A stretch of 64,000 nt of DNA. It comes from Prorocentrum cordatum (Eukaryota > Sar > Dinophyceae > Prorocentrales > Prorocentraceae). Both the position numbers and the translations under genes were made by a program. Location: contig CAUYUJ010018715.1 of assembly GCA_963575745.1 (NCBI GenBank), positions 386,001 through 450,000 on the forward strand, written 5' to 3'. The notes below the pieces were generated by a model. That model saw only the letters and a list, made by a program, of their open reading frames with translations, was not told the DNA's origin and did not search any database. This document shows, in pieces, positions 10,450 through 21,456 of this stretch (its first letter is position 1; the number at the start of each line of letters is the position of its first letter).

Positions 10450-11400
10450 CCCCGTCCCCCCTCCCCCCATTCTGCGCGTGGCTGACCGCTGGCGCGCGGC
10501 TCCCAACCATGCCCGCGCCGTGAGACAAGTACGACTGAGCACAATCGGCCGTCGGGGGTTTTGGGGGGCCCGTGCCAGGCTCGGGGCCTGGAGAAACCTG
10601 AGGGTACCGGTGCCGCTACTCCCTGTCATCTCCCGGGGTGCGTTCCGACTATAATTCCGATACGGATCCAGCGGCAGCGACGAGGACCCCCACAGGAAAC
10701 CCACAGCGTCAAGCACGAAGGAAGGGTAGCAGTATCGCGGGATCGCTACCCTTGCCTCAATTTAGAACGTCAGAAGACGACTCGGGAGGAAAAACCGGCC
10801 CTGGGAAAAGGTCTGGACTTCTGGGGGCATCCTGGCCAGGGTTCAGGAGGCGCGGGGCTGTCTGGGGGCAGCAGCGATCACGAGCGGCGACCATATTCAT
10901 CTCCACGCCCTCGCGATCAGGTGGACGCGCGGTCGCATGGGTACGTCCCGCGCGGGGCATGCGCGGAAACACGGGCCCTATCCGCGGAATCGCGGCCCAA
11001 GGGCCCGGCCCGCAGGGCCGTGGATACGGATAGGCCTCCCGCCCATGATGGGAAGCGGCAGAAGGGGGACCGGCGAAGCGGGCGGGGAACACATCAAGCT
11101 TGAATCGGCGACACAGGGCCGATAGATCGCCGATCTGCCCCGACAGCGGATCCAAACGCTCCTGGGGGGGTGGACCGTATCAGGCCCCCATCGATCGCTC
11201 AATGGGCGATTGAGGGTCGATGCGCCCCCCCCTCGCCCTATCCCCCCCCTACGTTGGCCCCTGAAACAGGGGACGGACAAACTGCACACATGCATGCAGA
11301 GACTTTCGGCTCCGGCCTCGCTGTCGCTTGGGTCGGCCTCTGACGAAGTCTGCTGCCGCCTCCGATGGCCATGCTGCGGATCGTGGGAGCAAATACTGCA
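10450..11400. other. Region without a recognised gene
   Basis: 11180-11265 (CGATCGCTCAATGGGCGATT, GGGTCGATGC) resembles 63300-63375, a short dispersed repeat. The rest is unassigned. Confidence 0.4.
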
Positions 11401-11404
11401 TAAG

Positions 11405-11790
11405 TCTACGACTTTGGGAGGTCCGCGCAGATGTCTGGGATCCGCGCTGGGCCCCCCCATCCCTGGCGCGCGGAGCGCGCCAGGATGCGGCACCGGAGGC
11501 ACCGCCAAGGGGTCCCAGCGCAGCTCCAAGACACCAGCGCGGGCCGTCGAACAGGTACGTTTATACCTCTTTCTGGTGTTCCTCGGGAACGCACGCATGT
11601 GCATAAACTGCCGGGGGTCCACAAGGATCTCGTGGATCGGCGCTGGCGCCCCCGTCCCCGCTGGCGTCGCCTCGGGCGCCGTCCCGTGGCGCGCGCCGCG
11701 CGCCAGGAAGGCGGCCCCTGTGCCGATCCAAGAGATCCGCGCGGGCCTTCGGAAATCTATGTCTGTGCTGAGGTTGATGCTTCGGCGCAG
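11405..11790. mobile_element. Two adjacent family M elements
   Basis: First copy 11405-11575 with GGAGGTCCGCGCAGATG and TGGCGCGCGGAGCGCGCCAG. Second copy about 11595-11790 with GATCGGCGCTGGCG and GATCCGCGCGGGCC. Flanks GCATAAGT and TTTATACC fit the family outer repeat (CATAAACG). Confidence 0.6.
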
Positions 11791-12529
11791 TGACATCCAC
11801 GGCGGCAGACCAACTGAAGACCGACCCAACCGACAGCGAGACCAAAGCCGACCGACACTTCCCCCTCCCCTCCGTGCCCCCCTTCTCATCTTTCTACTTC
11901 TCCTCCGTCTCCCCCTCATTGGCCCCCCATCTTCCCCTCCCCCTCCTCCTCCTCCTCCTCCTCCTCCTCCTCCTCCTCCTCCTCCCCCTCCTCCTCTCGT
12001 CATCAGTCCCCCTCGGATTCCTCTCCCGCATCCTTCTCACCCTCATCCCCCCCTTCTCTCCTTCTTCTTCCCACTCCTCCCCCCCAAGCGGTCCTCCCAT
12101 CCGCATGCCCACACACCTACGCAGACCACACACGCTCTCCTCCCCTCTCGACCTCCCCGCCCTGCTCTCCTCCTCCTCCTCCTCCTCCTCCTCCTCCTCC
12201 TCCTGCTCCTTCCTGCAGAAGAAGGAAAATCAGGACACCGGCGACTCTCCCGCCTGGCCCACATCCGCTCAAGCTCCGTCCCCGGACCCCTCCCCATACG
12301 GTGAAAGTAAGGACGCGTGGTAAGGACGCAAGTCCCTTGGAGGCCGAAGTTGAAGTATTCTGGCCTGCGAAAACTGCTGGGGACGGGCCGCAGAGGCTGA
12401 GGCAGGCAGGGACCCCAGGGCACCCTTGAAAAAGCCGTTTTGTCCTTACGATGCGCGTTGACTGCATGTCCCTCTTTCGCCGCCCCCCCCCCCGTCGGGG
12501 CGCACCCCGCCGCGGCGACGAGAGGCCTG

Positions 12530-12766
12530 CAGGAGGCCCACTGTGCCGCCTGGACGCTGGCCCTCCTCCCCACTGCCTTCGGGCGGTACCTGGGGCCCCC
12601 GATATGGCCGTTCGGGGCGACTCCCGGCATCCCCAGAACACAACCGCCCCGGATGCCGAAACCCTCCGAGAAGCTTCCGAAAGCGTCCTGGAGCATCCTC
12701 CGCGAACTGGCCTGGCTCCCCCGGGGGAAACCACAAGAAGTTCTGATGCCAGGAGTCCCCGGCTGA
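12530..12766 (+). CDS. Exon-like open frame, strand uncertain
   Basis: After GCCTGCAG it reads EAHCAAWTLALLPTAFGRYL then GPPIWPFGATPGIPRTQPPR and SWSILRELAWLPRGKPQEVL before TGA. Third positions favour this strand, but the minus strand is also open (GDSWHQNFLWFPPGEPGQFA). Product unknown. Confidence 0.25.
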   Translation, partial: QEAHCAAWTLALLPTAFGRYLGPPIWPFGATPGIPRTQPPRMPKPSEKLPKASWSILRELAWLPRGKPQEVLMPGVPG

Positions 12767-12913
12767 GCTGCCCCCATACGCAACACGCAGCACGTAGCGC
12801 ATTGACACGCAACTGAAAGCGGGAGTGTCGAGGCAACTACGGACCCCAGACCACTCCCGGGGCGCCCTCTGACCAGGATTTCGAGGCGGCTCAACAGAAG
12901 CGAAAACAAAAGA

Positions 12914-13460
12914 CGGTTGACGATATCAGGACGTCCCCCCATGACCTTCCAGGAGGGCTACACAACAGCACCTGAGGACCTTGCTACCTCAATTCCAGTC
13001 GAGGTGTTCAGCAGTCCAGATAGGTCTACCTACCAGACACCCCAACCTAACCCGAAGACCCCACTTTCGGGTTTGGGGGGATACGGGCTCCCCGACGCCC
13101 CCCCCCGACCACTTGGTTTGGAGGGCAGTTTGGAGCCTTCGGGCTGGGTTGGGGTGGTTTGGTTGGTGGTGAATATCGGGACCTCCCCCATGACCTTCTA
13201 GGAGGGCTACAAGGGCCTTGATACCTAATTTCCAGTCGAGGCTTTGAGCAGTCCAGATAGATCAACAAATCTGGAGTGTTTTTGTACGACCTACTAGACA
13301 CCCCCAACCTAACCCGATGACCCACATCTCGGGTTTGTGTGGATACGGGTTCCACATGTGTTCTTTCAAGAGCTCCCCGACGCCCCCCTCACTGGAAATG
13401 GAGGGCAAATTGAGGCCTTTGGGTTGCATTGGGGTGGTTTGGTGGGCTCTGGGAAGAGGG
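12914..13460. repeat. Two family L and two family C elements interleaved
   Basis: L copies: CCATGACCTTCCAGGAGGGC at 12939 and CATGACCTTCTAGGAGGGC at 13189, each ending CAGTCCAGATAG. C copies: 13024-13168 and 13287-13450, with CCCAACCTAACCCGA and TTGGGGTGGTTTGG ends. Looks like a compound unit duplicated in tandem (period about 255 bp). Confidence 0.6.
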
Positions 13461-13569
13461 CGTTGCGGAACGCTCTGGAACGGATTCATCATCGTCCGTC
13501 CTAGCCCCGTCCGAATAGGTTATGGATCTGGAGTGATAATTTACAGCACTCTGGAAAGTCAGGGCCTCT

Positions 13570-13735
13570 TCTCCGCTCCTCTCTCCCCCCCGCTGGCCTG
13601 CGAGACGGCAGGCAGCCCAGCGCGGTGCAGGAAGGCGTCGCCCGCCGCGCGCCCGCCGCAGCCCGCCAACGCCAGGGCCACGAGCACTGCGCCGGCCATC
13701 GCGTGCACGAGTTTGGCTGCGCCCGCATAAGGGTG
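13570..13735 (-). CDS. Exon-like fragment with a signal-peptide-like start
   Basis: AAKLVHAMAGAVLVALALAG followed by CGGRAAGDAFLHRAGLPAVS and QASGGERGAEKRP with a stop. The M-AGAVLVALALAGC stretch resembles a cleavable signal sequence. Directly upstream is a 15-bp GC-rich tandem array (13750-13905). Unnamed. Confidence 0.35.
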
Positions 13736-14099
13736 GTGCGAGGGGCGTGGACACTGTTCGCCGAATCCTGGTTCGCCGGGGCCCTGGTTCGCCGGGACCC
13801 TCTTCGCCGGGGGCCCTCTTCGCCGGGACCCTCTTCGCCGGGGGCCCGCTTCGCCAGGGACCCTGTTCGCCGGGACCCTGTTCGCCGGGACCGGGGCCCT
13901 ATTCGCCAGCCGCGCCCGCGCGGTCGCAGTCTCCGACGGCGGCGGCGACGACGACGACGAGAACGACGGCGGCGGCGAACAGAGAGGCGGCGGACAGGGT
14001 CTCGGGCGGAGAGGGCGGGCGAACAGGGCCGAGGCGACCAGGTCCAGGGCGAAAATAGGGCGGCGGCGAAGAGGGTCAGGGCGAGCAGGGTCTCCGCCA

Positions 14100-14470
14100 C
14101 GCGGGGGGGTGGGCTTCTGAGAAGGCGGGGGGGCTTCTGCAGAACAGGATCTATGGCTACGGCCACGCGAACCCACAATAAACAGCGAGCTGCCGTCCAC
14201 CACTCCGTGCAAGTCAGGAGCGCCCACCTTAGCAGACCAACCTGCGACGTGAAAGAAAAAAACAGCGCAACTGGATAGCAGATTCCCGGGTCCACCCCGT
14301 CGGCACATAGAAATGGCCATGGCTGCCTATTTCCGACGAGGCGAAGCAGGCGGGGCACTTCTCAGAAAGGAAGGGCCTTCTCGTAGACGGCAACGGAGGC
14401 TTCTGAAAAACGACAGCTCGTAAAAGCCTCCAGGGCCCTCGAAGAAGGCCCATGGCTTCTCGGATGCCCT
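14100..14470. repeat. CTTCTGAGAAG palindrome cluster
   Basis: GGGCTTCTGAGAAGGCGGG, GGCACTTCTCAGAAAGG and CCATGGCTTCTCGGATG. Confidence 0.5.
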
Positions 14471-15759
14471 GGCGCCTTCTTGGAAACCCACCCCCGTCGC
14501 GTCAGCCACATGCGGGCGCCGCCACAGGAAAGAAGCGCGGAGCTTCTGGTTTCTTTGGGATGCAGGCGCGAGCAATGTCTCGCGGAGCGCCGGGGCGGGA
14601 GAGCCCGATTGCTGCTCGAGCCGCGGAGAAGGGAGCACCGAGGACACAAAACTCTTTTGGTGTTGCCGCCATTGTTGTGCTGCACGGACCTCGCCAAATA
14701 GAGGAACGGAACGAGAATCCCGCGCGCCAGGGGGACTGCTCACAGGCGGTGGAGTTGAATGACATCCTTCTCCCACGCCCAGATGCAGATGGAACCGTCG
14801 CAAACTACCTGTACTGCATTTTCGAGATATCCCGTCATCTTCATCGTCATCGTCGTGGTCACCTTCACCATCACAACAATCATCAGTATCACCATTATCA
14901 TCAGCATCGTGATCACCATCGCCAACTTCATCATCGTACTTTTCGGCATCATCATCCGCATCATCACCACCTTGTTGGTCGTCGTCGGCACAATCATCGT
15001 CATCATCATCAACGTTATCGCCGTCATCATCCCAGGTCCACTGCAGTCCCCTTCCCCTCCTCCTGTTCCCGTTCTCCCTCTTCCCATCATCTTGTACTCA
15101 TCATTTTCCTCGTCGGCGTCTCCCTGAAAGGGATCCCTGTTCATTTACCTCCTCCTCCTCCTCCTCCTCCTCCTCCTCCTCCTCCTCCTCCTCCTCCATC
15201 TCATCCTCCTCCCTGTCTTCCCCGCTCTTCGGTGTGTCCCTCCTTGTGTTCCTTCACCTACTTCACCTCTGTCCTGATCTCGAGCGCTCTTCATCCTGCG
15301 CTCCCCTTCCCTCCTCGTCCTCAGCGTCCCTCCCTGAGCCAGAGAAACTGAGAACATGTTTATCATACAAGAACAATGTCCCTCCTCCTCTTCCTCCTCC
15401 TCTTCCCCCTCTTCGTCCTCCTGATCTTCCAACCCCTCCTCCTCCTTCTCCTCCTCCTCCTCCTCCTCTTCCTCCTCCTCCTCCTCCTCCTCTCCCTCCT
15501 CCTACGTCCCTCCTCCTCCTCCTTCCTCCTCCTCCTCCTCCTCCTCCTCCTCCCCTCCTCCCTCCTCCTCCTCCTCCTCCTCCTGCTCCTCCGCTTCCTC
15601 CTCCTTGTCCTCCTCCTCCTCCTCCTCCTCCTCCTCCTCCTCCTCCTCCTCCTCCTCCTCCTCCTCCTCCTCCTCTCTTCTCTCAGCGCGCACCCAGTAC
15701 ACGGGTGCCTACTGGAACGCGTTCCGGGAGCCTTTTTCGGAAGCATTGTGACAGTCTCT

Positions 15760-17110
15760 TGAGCCTCTCCGGGCCTTTGGGGCCTTTTTTGGCCCGTCTG
15801 AGGGCCCATTTCGGCCGTTCCGGGTCCCTCTTGGCTCGTCGTGGGGAGCTCAGCCCATCTTGGGGCCCTGCTGGGGCCCTCTCCGACCTTGTAAGAATCC
15901 TCTGGTGGCCCCCTCGGGCTTCCCGGGGGCTCTCTTGGGCCGTCTTGTAGCTCTTCTGTGCCGCTTGGCGCTCTCTTCAGCCCCTCTCTTTAGGGCCTCT
16001 GGGGCCGTCTGGGGCACATTTTGGTAACTTCTTGGGCCGTCGCGACCGCTGGTAGAACTGAAAAGCGAAGCTCCCAGAAATACATCGATTTTTGCCTTTA
16101 GAGGGCCTTCTCAGGGGCCTCTTGGACAGTCCTAGGGGGGTCCTTTTGGGGCTTTGTGGCCCGTCTTGGAGCCCATTTCGGCTGTCCCAAGCCTCTCTTT
16201 GCATGTCATCGGTAGCTGAGCCGTCTTGGGGCCCTCATGGAGCCCTCTCCGACCATGTCGGGATCCTCTGGTGGCTCCCTCGGGCCCCCTGGGGACTCTC
16301 TCGGGCTGTTTTGGAGCTCTTTGGTGCTGCTCGACGCTCTCTTGAGGCTGTCGTGGACCGTGTGGCGCCGATTTGGGGGATTTTTGGAGCCGACGTGGCC
16401 GCCGATGGAACATAAGAAGCGAATGTCCTAGAAATGTACGTTTTCTCATGGGAAGTGCTCGTTTTTTGCACCCGGGGGCCTTCTCAACGGCCTCCTGGAC
16501 CGTCTTCAGGGAATTCAGGGAGGCCTTTTGTGGACCCTCTGGGGGCCCAGTTCGGCCGTTCCGGGTCCCTCTTCGCCCGTCATGAGGGACCTGAGCCCGT
16601 CTTGGGGAGCTCTGGGGGCCCTCTCCGACCATGTAGGGATCCTCCGGTGGCCCCCTCGGGGTTCCTGGGTACTCTCTTGGGCCGTGTTGGAGCTCTCTTG
16701 TGCTGCTTGGCGCTCTCTTCAGGCCGCCTGGAGGCCCTCTTAAGGGGCCTCTTGGGCCGTCTGCGGCTCATTTTGGGAGCCTCTGGGGCCGTCGCGGCCG
16801 CTGGTAGGACTGAAAAGCAAAGATCCAAGAAATATACGTTTTCCCATCGGAAATGCTTGATGTTTGCCCTTGGACGGCTTTCTCGGCGGCCTCTTGGACC
16901 GTCTTGAATGCCTTTGCGGCCGTCCAGGAGCAGTCTTGGGCTGTCTTCCAGCGCTCGTAACCCGTCCGGAAGCCATCTCAGAGCGTTCTTCAGCCACCTT
17001 CCAGACAACCTGGGGCGCTTTGGGCGCCTCTTGGGCCAGCTTGGGAGCCTCTGGTGGGGTCCGGGGCCCCTTCTGAACCTTCTTGGAGCCCTCAGGGCCG
17101 CCCCTGGCCC
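15760..17110. repeat. GGGCCGTCTTGG tract with a 360-380-bp higher-order repeat
   Basis: Three units begin near 15885, 16245 and 16625 with CCGACC(A/T)TGT and GATCCTC(T/C)GGTGG, followed by GCTGGTAGAACTGAAAAGCG-type and AGAAAT(A)TACGTTTT-type blocks. Opposite orientation to 895-1660. Confidence 0.7.
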
Positions 17111-17420
17111 CCCATGCCTCGCCGAGGCGGCCGTGCCGCTCGGCGCGCGCCGTCGCAGGGCCACCGCGGAGGGCACGCCGGCGCCCTGGCTGCTGCCGGC
17201 CAGGGACCATTCGAGGCGGGGCGCCGCTGCGGCGCCGCCGCGGGCCTGGCGGAGGGGGGGGGGGGTACCGCTCCTGCATCGCTCGCCCCGCGCCCGCGGC
17301 CAATGCCCAGAGGTCGGGGGGAGGCGGCAGAGGAAGGCCCAGGGCTTCGGGGGTCAAGGCCTCTATAGCCTCAAGCCAGGAGAGAGGCGGCGGAGTGGTC
17401 AGAGGGCAGGGCAGGGCAAG

Positions 17421-17439
17421 AAGCTCTTCCCCGCTCTCG

Positions 17440-17494
<55 letters not shown>

Positions 17495-17541
17495 GGCCAG
17501 GGGCGCTCAAGGGGCTCCAGGAACTCTTCCCCGCTCTCGTT
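17421..17541. repeat. AT microsatellite between 19-bp direct repeats
   Basis: CTCTTCCCCGCTCTCGTTT occurs at about 17425 and 17524, on either side of a 50-bp AT run and a short GC-rich piece. From 17542 to 18088 no gene or repeat was recognised. Confidence 0.6.
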
Positions 17542-18380
17542 TGTCGCACCAGTCGCAAATCGTCACTGTGATCACGACAGGAGAAATCCAGCCACTCCAG
17601 GTCTTCTGATCCCGGTTGACAGCCCGTCGCTACAATCGTAAGATCGAGAACCCCATGCTTAGAAGAGGCCAGTAGACCACGACGTCGACTCGACCCAGGC
17701 GAAAGGATGACGTGTACACCTCGCTCCGCACGAACGCTGTTGCCCCGTATGATGCTGCAGCCGCACGCATTGGCATCGTACGGAGGAACGCAGACCATGC
17801 ATCTGAACAAAAAACGTTTACTGTGGCCTCTTTCATCCGCGTCAAGCACTCATCGTCGTGTGAAAGTACTCGTCGTAACTCGCATGTGTGTTCCAACCAT
17901 TGCCAAATGATCAAAACTCACTCTGATCCGTGCACTTTCCGCTGTCCTGGCCAAGGTGATAGCCGACTGGGGATTGCAGCGCCCAGCTGTCAGATCAAGC
18001 GTCCCCAATCGATACAGCGGCCAGCAGTGGAGAAGCAACACGATCTCACTTAGCTTCGGATCGAGCGCAGACGCAGCTCCCTGATCGGATGACGCCACGT
18101 TGTGTCGCAGCTTGCCCCTGTGGCTACACCCCGCCCCCTGGTTTACCTGCTGCCGCGCGGGATGACCTACAGCCGCCCCTTCTGGCAAGGGACCTGGCGC
18201 GGTCAAGGCTACCGTGCTGCCGAGTTGTTAGCGCATCGCCGGCCCCACCGGCGCTCGCCTGGCACGCGCGAAAGGCGGCTGTGGATGCTGAGCATGGTCG
18301 CGCACATACGCAAGCCGCCCCCGCTGGCACTGGGCCCCCACGCGCGAGGAAGGCGGGCGCGGAAGCTGACCGCGGCCCTC

Positions 18381-18508
18381 GCCATCGCTCGGACGTCCAT
18401 TCCCTGTGTTTTGTTTGGTTTCGTGCGTGGCGTTTTCGCCAAATGATCGAGGATGCTCCTCGAGGGTCCTCGCCGAAGGAAAAATGCACACGTCCAAGCG
18501 ATGCCAAG
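18381..18508. mobile_element. Family K element
   Basis: 128 bp from GCCATCGCTCGGACGTCC to CGTCCAAGCGATGCCAAG. GC and AG are at both ends. Flanks are open on both strands: on plus, AGAEADRGP then PHIAANGRPHQRWPSASDER; on minus, QAVQPLVARAGPALVGPAVR then GRGQLPRPPSSRVGA. Strand unresolved. Confidence 0.7.
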
Positions 18509-18734
18509 GGCCCCACATAGCAGCGAACGGCCGGCCCCACCAGCGCTGGCCCAGCGCGAGCGACGAGCGGCTGCACAGCCTGAGAATCGCGACGGGCCCT
18601 CCCCGCGGGAGAGGCCGCGCGCGGCCCGCTGCCAGACGCCGCAGGCCGGCCTTCGGAGCACCTGGCGGGGCCACTCCCTGCGCGCCTGGCGCGGCGGAGG
18701 GCCGCTGCCCCCGTGCCAGTCGGCGGCGCCGCCC

Positions 18735-19493
18735 CTATGCCTCCTTCGCCGCGGGCGCGGCCCCCTTGGCGTCGCCGAGCGCCTCGACCGAGTGCTCCGT
18801 CTGCCCGGCCGCGGCCCCGACCTGGAAGGCAGGGCGCCGAGGCTCGTCTGGCGGCAGGTGGGCGGCGATGCTGGCCGCGCCTGGCCGCCCCGGCGCCCAG
18901 CCTGCGCGCGCTCGCGCGAGCCCCATGGCCACGTGCTCGACCGAGGGTTCCGGCATGTTCTCCTCGCGCTTGGGGCACGCGCGGCAAGTGGCGGCGCAGC
19001 GGCTCCAGACACTCCGTCGCATCGCAAGGGGGCAAACGGGAGGCTCAGAACCTCCTCGATGGAAGGGTCCGTGCACTTCGCTTCCATGGCACTCGAGCCG
19101 TCGCGTTCGCTGTCCTGGTTGGCAACGCTGGCCAGGTTGCCCCGGATCTTAGTGGGCCCCGGAAACGGCAGGGCCGTTTTTTTACTATTTCCGAAAATGT
19201 GTCCCTGGAAAATGGAAAGGCAACAAAAACGGCGACCGAGCGGGAACCCGCCAAAGAAAGGCGACGGAAGCGGTGAAAAAACGGCGTCGGAGCCGTGACA
19301 AAAAAGGGCAGAACGGAACCGGTAGAGAAACGGCCCCGTCGTTTCCAGGGCCCACCAAGCCCCGGACGCTCTCTGGGGACCAGGGCGAAGTCCCCGCGGA
19401 CGCCTGGCTCTCGAGGACGTTCGCCTTCGAGAGCGCGCCGGGCCGGGCCGCAGCACAGTAGCCGGGAGAGCGCGCTGCACACTTCGTGGCCTC
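18735..19493 (-). CDS. Unnamed gene interrupted by R introner, with frame breaks
   Basis: Exon a, 19356 to about 19493, encodes LSKANVLESQASAG and SPWSPESVRGL. Exon b, 18735-19147, starts IRGNLASVANQDSERDGSSA then MEAKCTDPSIEEVLSLPF. The 208-bp element between them is a GT-AG intron in phase 0. Inside exon b the frame seems to shift twice near 18960-19030 before reading KREENMPEPSVEHVAMGLAR, then AASIAAHLPPDEPRRPAFQV and a stop after AAPAAKEA. That suggests either a pseudogene, missed tiny introns or sequence errors. No family was recognised. Confidence 0.45.
19148..19355 (-). mobile_element. Family R introner, 208-bp GT-AG intron
   Basis: On the minus strand it starts GTGGGCCCTGGAAACG and ends GGGGCCCACTAAG. 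The two ends are inverted copies of about 28 bp (GTGGGCCCCGGAAACGGC plus GGGCCGTTT). The donor GT is the first two bases of the inverted repeat and the acceptor AG lies just outside it. Removal joins ESVRGL to IRGNLAS in phase 0. A second copy, inverted relative to this one and more diverged, is at 8438-8672. Confidence 0.75.
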
Positions 19494-19589
19494 GGCCCCT
19501 CCGAAGCACGGGCCTGGGCGGGTCGGTGGGTTGGCCCAGGGGTCTGCACGAGGCCCGCGCAAGACGTCAGGGGCCTGTAGGGCAGTATT

Positions 19590-19740
19590 TAACACATAGG
19601 AGTTTTTGAAAAAATATAGGATTTGAAATACATGATTAATTTATGAATAAATTAACGCATGAACTTCTCGTTATTTTTAGTACTGAATCCTTGCATTTTT
19701 AATACATGATCCGCACGCGGAGCATGTATTAAAAACGGCA
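19590..19740. other. AT-rich island with a strong hairpin
   Basis: TTTTTAATACATGATCCGC and GCGGAGCATGTATTAAAAA pair around 19715; AATTTATGAATAAATT nearby. Far lower GC than the surroundings. No promoter or terminator role can be assigned. Confidence 0.5.
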
Positions 19741-19742
19741 CT

Positions 19743-19925
19743 GTACCTACCAGACCACCCCAACCCAACCCGAGGACCCGAATCTGACCCGCATTTCGGG
19801 TTGGGGGGGGGGGGTACGGGTTCCACATGTGTTTTCCAAAAGCTCCCAGACCCCCCCCCCACTGGAAATGGAGGGCAAGCGGAGGCCTTCGGCTTGGGGT
19901 GGGGGCGGCCTGGTGCGTGGCGATC
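19743..19925. mobile_element. Family C element
   Basis: CTACCAGACCACCCCAACCC at the left, TTCCACATGTGTTTTCC inside, CCACTGGAAATGGAGGGCAA, and a diverged right end. Confidence 0.65.
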
Positions 19926-20194
19926 CGGGGCCGCCCGAGCCCCCCCCCCCCGCGAGTCGCCCGCGCGCGACCGCGCGCGGGCCACGTGCGCGGCGCGTCG
20001 CGGCGCACGTGGCGCGCAGGGCGTCGCGCGGGCAGCTCTCTCGCGGCCTGGCGCGAGGGCGCGCGCGCGGGCGTGCGCGCGGGCGGCCCGCCGCCCGCCG
20101 AGGCCCTGGCGGCGGGCTCGCCGTGTGCACACCGGCCACCTTGGACTGCGGGCGGGGGACCTGCTGCCGTGCGTCTGGGCGCACTGGGGCAGCT

Positions 20195-20406
20195 CTTTGG
20201 ACGCCCGAAATGGGTACGGAAAAAATGGGCACAATGCCCAACAACAAATGTTGTCCCAAACCTACAGCGGCCGCTGTTGGGCAGGCGGCCTTCTGTCTCG
20301 AATGGACACAAGCCGCGGTGGCGTGGACAGCGAATCCATGGTTCAAAATGAACAAGAACTGCTGTTGGGCATTGTACTCATTCTTTCCGTACCCATTTCG
20401 GGCGTC
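20195..20406. mobile_element. Family G element, best-preserved copy; GA-AG intron on the minus strand
   Basis: Perfect 23-bp terminal inverted repeats at 20198-20220 and 20386-20408, beginning TGGACGCCCGAAATGGGTAC. The interior keeps internal inverted repeats such as CCCAACAACAAATG and TGTTGGGC. On the minus strand, taking GA at 20406-20405 and AG at 20196-20195 as boundaries removes 212 bp and keeps the frame. The pairing AATGGGCATTGT-like inside suggests a full-length fold-back. Confidence 0.75.
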
Positions 20407-20535
20407 CAGAGGCTTGGCGTCACCCAGGCCGTCCCGGAACCGGCCGCTGCACAGCTCGCGCGACACGAACTCCACGTGATGCTCGAGCATGTTGGCGCCC
20501 ATCGTCGCCGACGCAGTCCTGTCCTTGTCCGCGAG
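20407..20535 (-). CDS. Unnamed exon ending at a family G element
   Basis: Exactly 43 codons after an in-frame TAG that doubles as the AG acceptor: LADKDRTASATMGANMLEHH then VEFVSRELCSGRFRDGLGD and AKPL. It ends at a GA donor at the start of the family G element. Reading resumes at 20194 in phase 0 as SCPSAPRRTAA, after which the frame becomes Ala/Arg/Pro-rich and uncertain. I do not recognise the protein. Confidence 0.45.
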
Positions 20536-21112
20536 CTAGTGGCCAATCTTAGCCAGTGTGGTCCGAGGCAGGCGGAGGCTGGGCAGTGCCGCTCTTGCCT
20601 GGCGGGCGGGCTCTCGAATGTGCCTTGCTCCACGTACTTCCGAAAGTGTAGGCATGGCGCTCGCGACGAGTGCACTCCGGAGAGATGGGGTGTAAGAGCG
20701 GCCATCGCACCTGAGCTCGAAAAAGCTACGGTCGAAGGTAAAGGAGGGGGAGCAGGGGGATAGTGAAAGGTGGGTGCCATAAATCTGAGCTGGCCAGGCG
20801 ATTGCCAGAAGTTGGCCGCATCGTCCCATACTATTATTCACGACATGGCCCCGTGGACATGGGGCCCAGTTCAAAGACCCCGATAGCCGAAAACAGCTAC
20901 AAAACCTTCATCAAGAGATGCATCACGACGCGGATGAGGGGATACCGCACATGGTTCGGGACGATTGCGGCGCCTCCGAAGCGCCCTCGGTGAGACGCGC
21001 TTGCTGGAAAGCGTCCCAAAGAGACAACAACCTCCAAGAGCCAGCGAAAACTCTCGGCCTCTGGCCCAGGGGCTCTAAGAGCTCACGGATCTCGACGACC
21101 ACTACGACCACC

Positions 21113-21188
<76 letters not shown>

Positions 21189-21326
21189 CGTCTGTACTGG
21201 GAAGGCCACGGCCCCGCCGAGGGCCAGCAAGGCCTCGGCTCTTCGGCCGGGCGGCGGCCATTCAGGCTGAGGGCCACGGGCAGTCAGGCAGCGCCAGGGG
21301 GGGTCGGGGCACCACGACGTACCCTG

Positions 21327-21456
21327 GCTATCGCTCGGACGTCCATTTCCTGTGTTTTGTTCGGTTTCGTGCGTGGCTTTTTCGCCAAAAATGATCGAGG
21401 ATGCTCCTCGAGGGTCCTCGCAGAAGGAAAAATGCACACGTCCGAGCGATGCCAAG
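21327..21456. mobile_element. Family K element
   Basis: 130 bp from GCTATCGCTCGGACGTCC to CGTCCGAGCGATGCCAAG, nearly identical to the copy at 18381-18508 including GGATGCTCCTCGAGGGTCCT. The flank on the right is open on both strands (see 21457-21934). Confidence 0.7.

Larger units (their letters stand above)
9240..10450. repeat. Cluster of CTTCTGAGAAG palindromes
   Basis: GGCTTCTGAGAAGCCC and near variants occur repeatedly, also at 14100-14470, 24180-24340, 33570-33640 and 57755-57870. An 11-bp ATCGACGCTAA tandem array lies at 9860-10000 (a partial one at 63765-63850). Confidence 0.6.

Noticed and set aside
15363-15809. Leu-, Arg- or Glu-rich proteins from the CTC/GAG tract
   Set aside because: Pure trinucleotide repeat artefacts.
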